Assembly (NCBI RefSeq): GCF_005885605.1
Contig: NZ_SZVP01000001.1
Span: 620,001-684,000, forward strand
Direction of reading: 5' to 3'
Source of the DNA: Colwellia ponticola
Lineage (GTDB): Bacteria > Pseudomonadota > Gammaproteobacteria > Enterobacterales > Alteromonadaceae
Length of the DNA stretch: 64,000 nt
The position numbers and the translations under genes were made by a program. The notes under the pieces are model-generated. The model had not been told where the DNA came from. It saw only the letters and a program-made list of their open reading frames with translations, and made no database searches. Below, piece by piece: positions 62,537 to 64,000 of the stretch; position 1 is the stretch's first letter; each line of letters opens with the position of its first letter.

Positions 62537-63736
62537 ATGACCGAAGTTAACCAAGCATTCGCCGAGCTAAAACGCGGATCAGAAGAAATTTTAGTAGAAG
62601 AAGAATTACTCGCGAAATTAAAAACTGGCAAACCATTAAAAATTAAGGCTGGTTTTGATCCAACAGCACCTGATTTGCATTTAGGTCACGCGGTATTACT
62701 GAATAAATTACGCCAATTTCAACAACAAGGTCATGAGGTTATTTTCTTAATTGGCGATTTTACCGGCATGATTGGTGACCCAAGTGGTAAAAATGTTACC
62801 CGTAAACCATTGAGTAAAGCAGACGTATTGGCCAATGCAGAAACCTATAAAGAACAGGTGTTTAAAATACTTGATCCACAAAGAACAACCGTTGCTTTTA
62901 ATTCAACATGGATGGACAGGTTAGGCGCTGCTGGTATGTTACAGCTTGCTTCTCATCAAACTGTTGCCCGTATGATGGAGCGTGACGACTTTAAAAAGCG
63001 TTATGCCAGCGGTCAAGCCATCGCTATTCATGAGTTTATGTACCCGTTGGTGCAAGGTTGGGACTCTGTTGCCCTTGAGGCCGATGTAGAAATCGGTGGT
63101 ACTGATCAAAAATTCAATTTATTGATGGGTCGTGAATTACAAAAATCACAAGGTCAACGCCCACAAACCGTCTTAATGATGCCATTACTTGAAGGATTAG
63201 ATGGCGTACAAAAAATGTCTAAGTCATTGGGTAACTATATTGGTATTACCGAAAGCCCTACCGATATGTTTGGCAAAATCATGTCAATCTCAGATGTATT
63301 AATGTGGCGTTACTACGAATTACTTAGCTTTAAACCACTGACTGAAATTGAAGCGTATAAAACTGACATTGAAAATGGTAAAAACCCACGTGATGTAAAA
63401 ATTGATTTAGCCAAAGAACTGATCACGCGTTTTCATAATAAAGCTGCAGCAGAAACTGCCCACGATGAGTTTATCAACCGTTTCCAAAAAGGTGCATTAC
63501 CTGAAGATATGCCCGAGCTCACTATCACGGCTGAAAATGGTCAGATAGCCATTGCTAATTTACTAAAAGAAGCCGGCTTAGTCGCTAGTACCTCAGAGGC
63601 TTTTAGAATGATTAAACAAGGTGCGGCTAAAATAGACAGCGAAAAAATTACTGAGCGTGATTTAACGATTGTCACCGGCGCTACTGCGGTTTACCAAGTA
63701 GGTAAACGCAAGTTTGCCCGTATTACTGTCAATTAA
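62537..63736 (+). CDS. tyrS: Tyrosyl-tRNA synthetase
   Basis: A class I synthetase of 399 aa. The HIGH-type signature is HLGH (residues 48-51) in [15 protein letters not shown], and the KMSKS loop is in [13 protein letters not shown]. The C-terminal S4 RNA-binding domain is intact ([22 protein letters not shown]). This is the TyrZ-like branch rather than the E. coli TyrS branch. The ATG at 62537 has GGAG 5 bases upstream, so the earlier in-frame start at 62501 is unlikely. Confidence 0.95.
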   Translation: MTEVNQAFAELKRGSEEILVEEELLAKLKTGKPLKIKAGFDPTAPDLHLGHAVLLNKLRQFQQQGHEVIFLIGDFTGMIGDPSGKNVTRKPLSKADVLANAETYKEQVFKILDPQRTTVAFNSTWMDRLGAAGMLQLASHQTVARMMERDDFKKRYASGQAIAIHEFMYPLVQGWDSVALEADVEIGGTDQKFNLLMGRELQKSQGQRPQTVLMMPLLEGLDGVQKMSKSLGNYIGITESPTDMFGKIMSISDVLMWRYYELLSFKPLTEIEAYKTDIENGKNPRDVKIDLAKELITRFHNKAAAETAHDEFINRFQKGALPEDMPELTITAENGQIAIANLLKEAGLVASTSEAFRMIKQGAAKIDSEKITERDLTIVTGATAVYQVGKRKFARITVN

Positions 63737-63772
63737 TTTAGCTACGTAACCTTACTAGGCAAATAAAAATCG

Positions 63773-63806
63773 AAAAGCCAGTCATTATATGACTGGCTTT
63801 TTTATT
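63773..63806 (+). terminator. Rho-independent terminator of tyrS
   Basis: AAAAGCCAGTCA pairs with TGACTGGCTTTT around a 5-base loop, followed by more T. It lies 37 bp after the tyrS stop. The remaining 194 bp to the window end show no gene. Confidence 0.9.
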
Positions 63807-64000
63807 AATAACCTTCCCGTGTCACTAATCTTTTTAGCTACTGCGACAAGTTACCCCTGTCATTTCGAACAAAAAACTTACCATTTATCACTCATATAAA
63901 AAACATAAGCAACACCTTATCTACCCCTTTGAAATTATCTCTATAAATTACAAAACACTCCCTATACCCCTAAAAAACATAAGGATTTAACCTATAATTG

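Overview
The window is AT-rich chromosomal DNA from a marine gammaproteobacterium of the Alteromonadales, most likely Colwellia or a close relative. This is inferred from the gene families and orders (lldP-lldEFG-dld as in Shewanella, ydbH-ynbE-ydbL, cynRTS, a GlyGly-CTERM protease) and the low GC content; no database search was possible. No insertion sequence, phage, CRISPR array or rRNA gene was found.

Layout. 1-7.3 kb: 5' end of a membrane protein (minus), a ClC-type chloride transport protein, hemJ, a secreted trypsin-like protease, pyrB and hemL. 7.3-9 kb (minus): a small unknown gene and moeA. 9.1-16.5 kb: a near-complete molybdenum cofactor and molybdate uptake operon, moaA-mobA-moaB-moaC-moaD-moaE-modA-modB-modC-moeB. 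A perfect FNR-type site and a structured, Moco-riboswitch-like leader precede it. 16.5-25.7 kb: a DUF1285 gene, an S9 oligopeptidase lipoprotein and a three-gene RND efflux operon. 26.1-27.1 kb: tRNA-His and tRNA-Pro, followed by six tandem 128-bp repeats that each carry the 3' end of the tRNA-Pro gene. 27.2-29.1 kb: a diguanylate cyclase with a periplasmic NMT1/THI5-like sensor. 29.3-38 kb: lactate utilisation (lldP, lldE, lldF, lldG, dld) with a divergent LysR regulator.

38-49.3 kb: a LysR gene divergent from pirin and a glutathionyl-hydroquinone reductase; a TIGR01777 epimerase; a YeiE/YeiH-like pair; a cobalamin-binding protein carrying the CarH photoreceptor signatures, followed directly by a diguanylate cyclase; and cynR/cynT-cynS for cyanate breakdown. 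49.5-53.6 kb (minus): ydbL-ynbE-ydbH for outer-membrane lipid homeostasis, plus an unknown gene. 53.7-57.3 kb (minus): oxyR-ahpC-ahpF with an OxyR box. 57.4-59.4 kb: a LysE exporter and several small genes, one a 41-residue membrane peptide behind a perfect FNR box. 59.4-63.8 kb: anmK, an M23 peptidase and tyrS.

The most interesting items are the tRNA-Pro-derived tandem array, the putative light/B12 to c-di-GMP gene pair (whose sensor has a one-base frameshift near its end), the FNR-linked 41-residue peptide and the Moco leader RNA.
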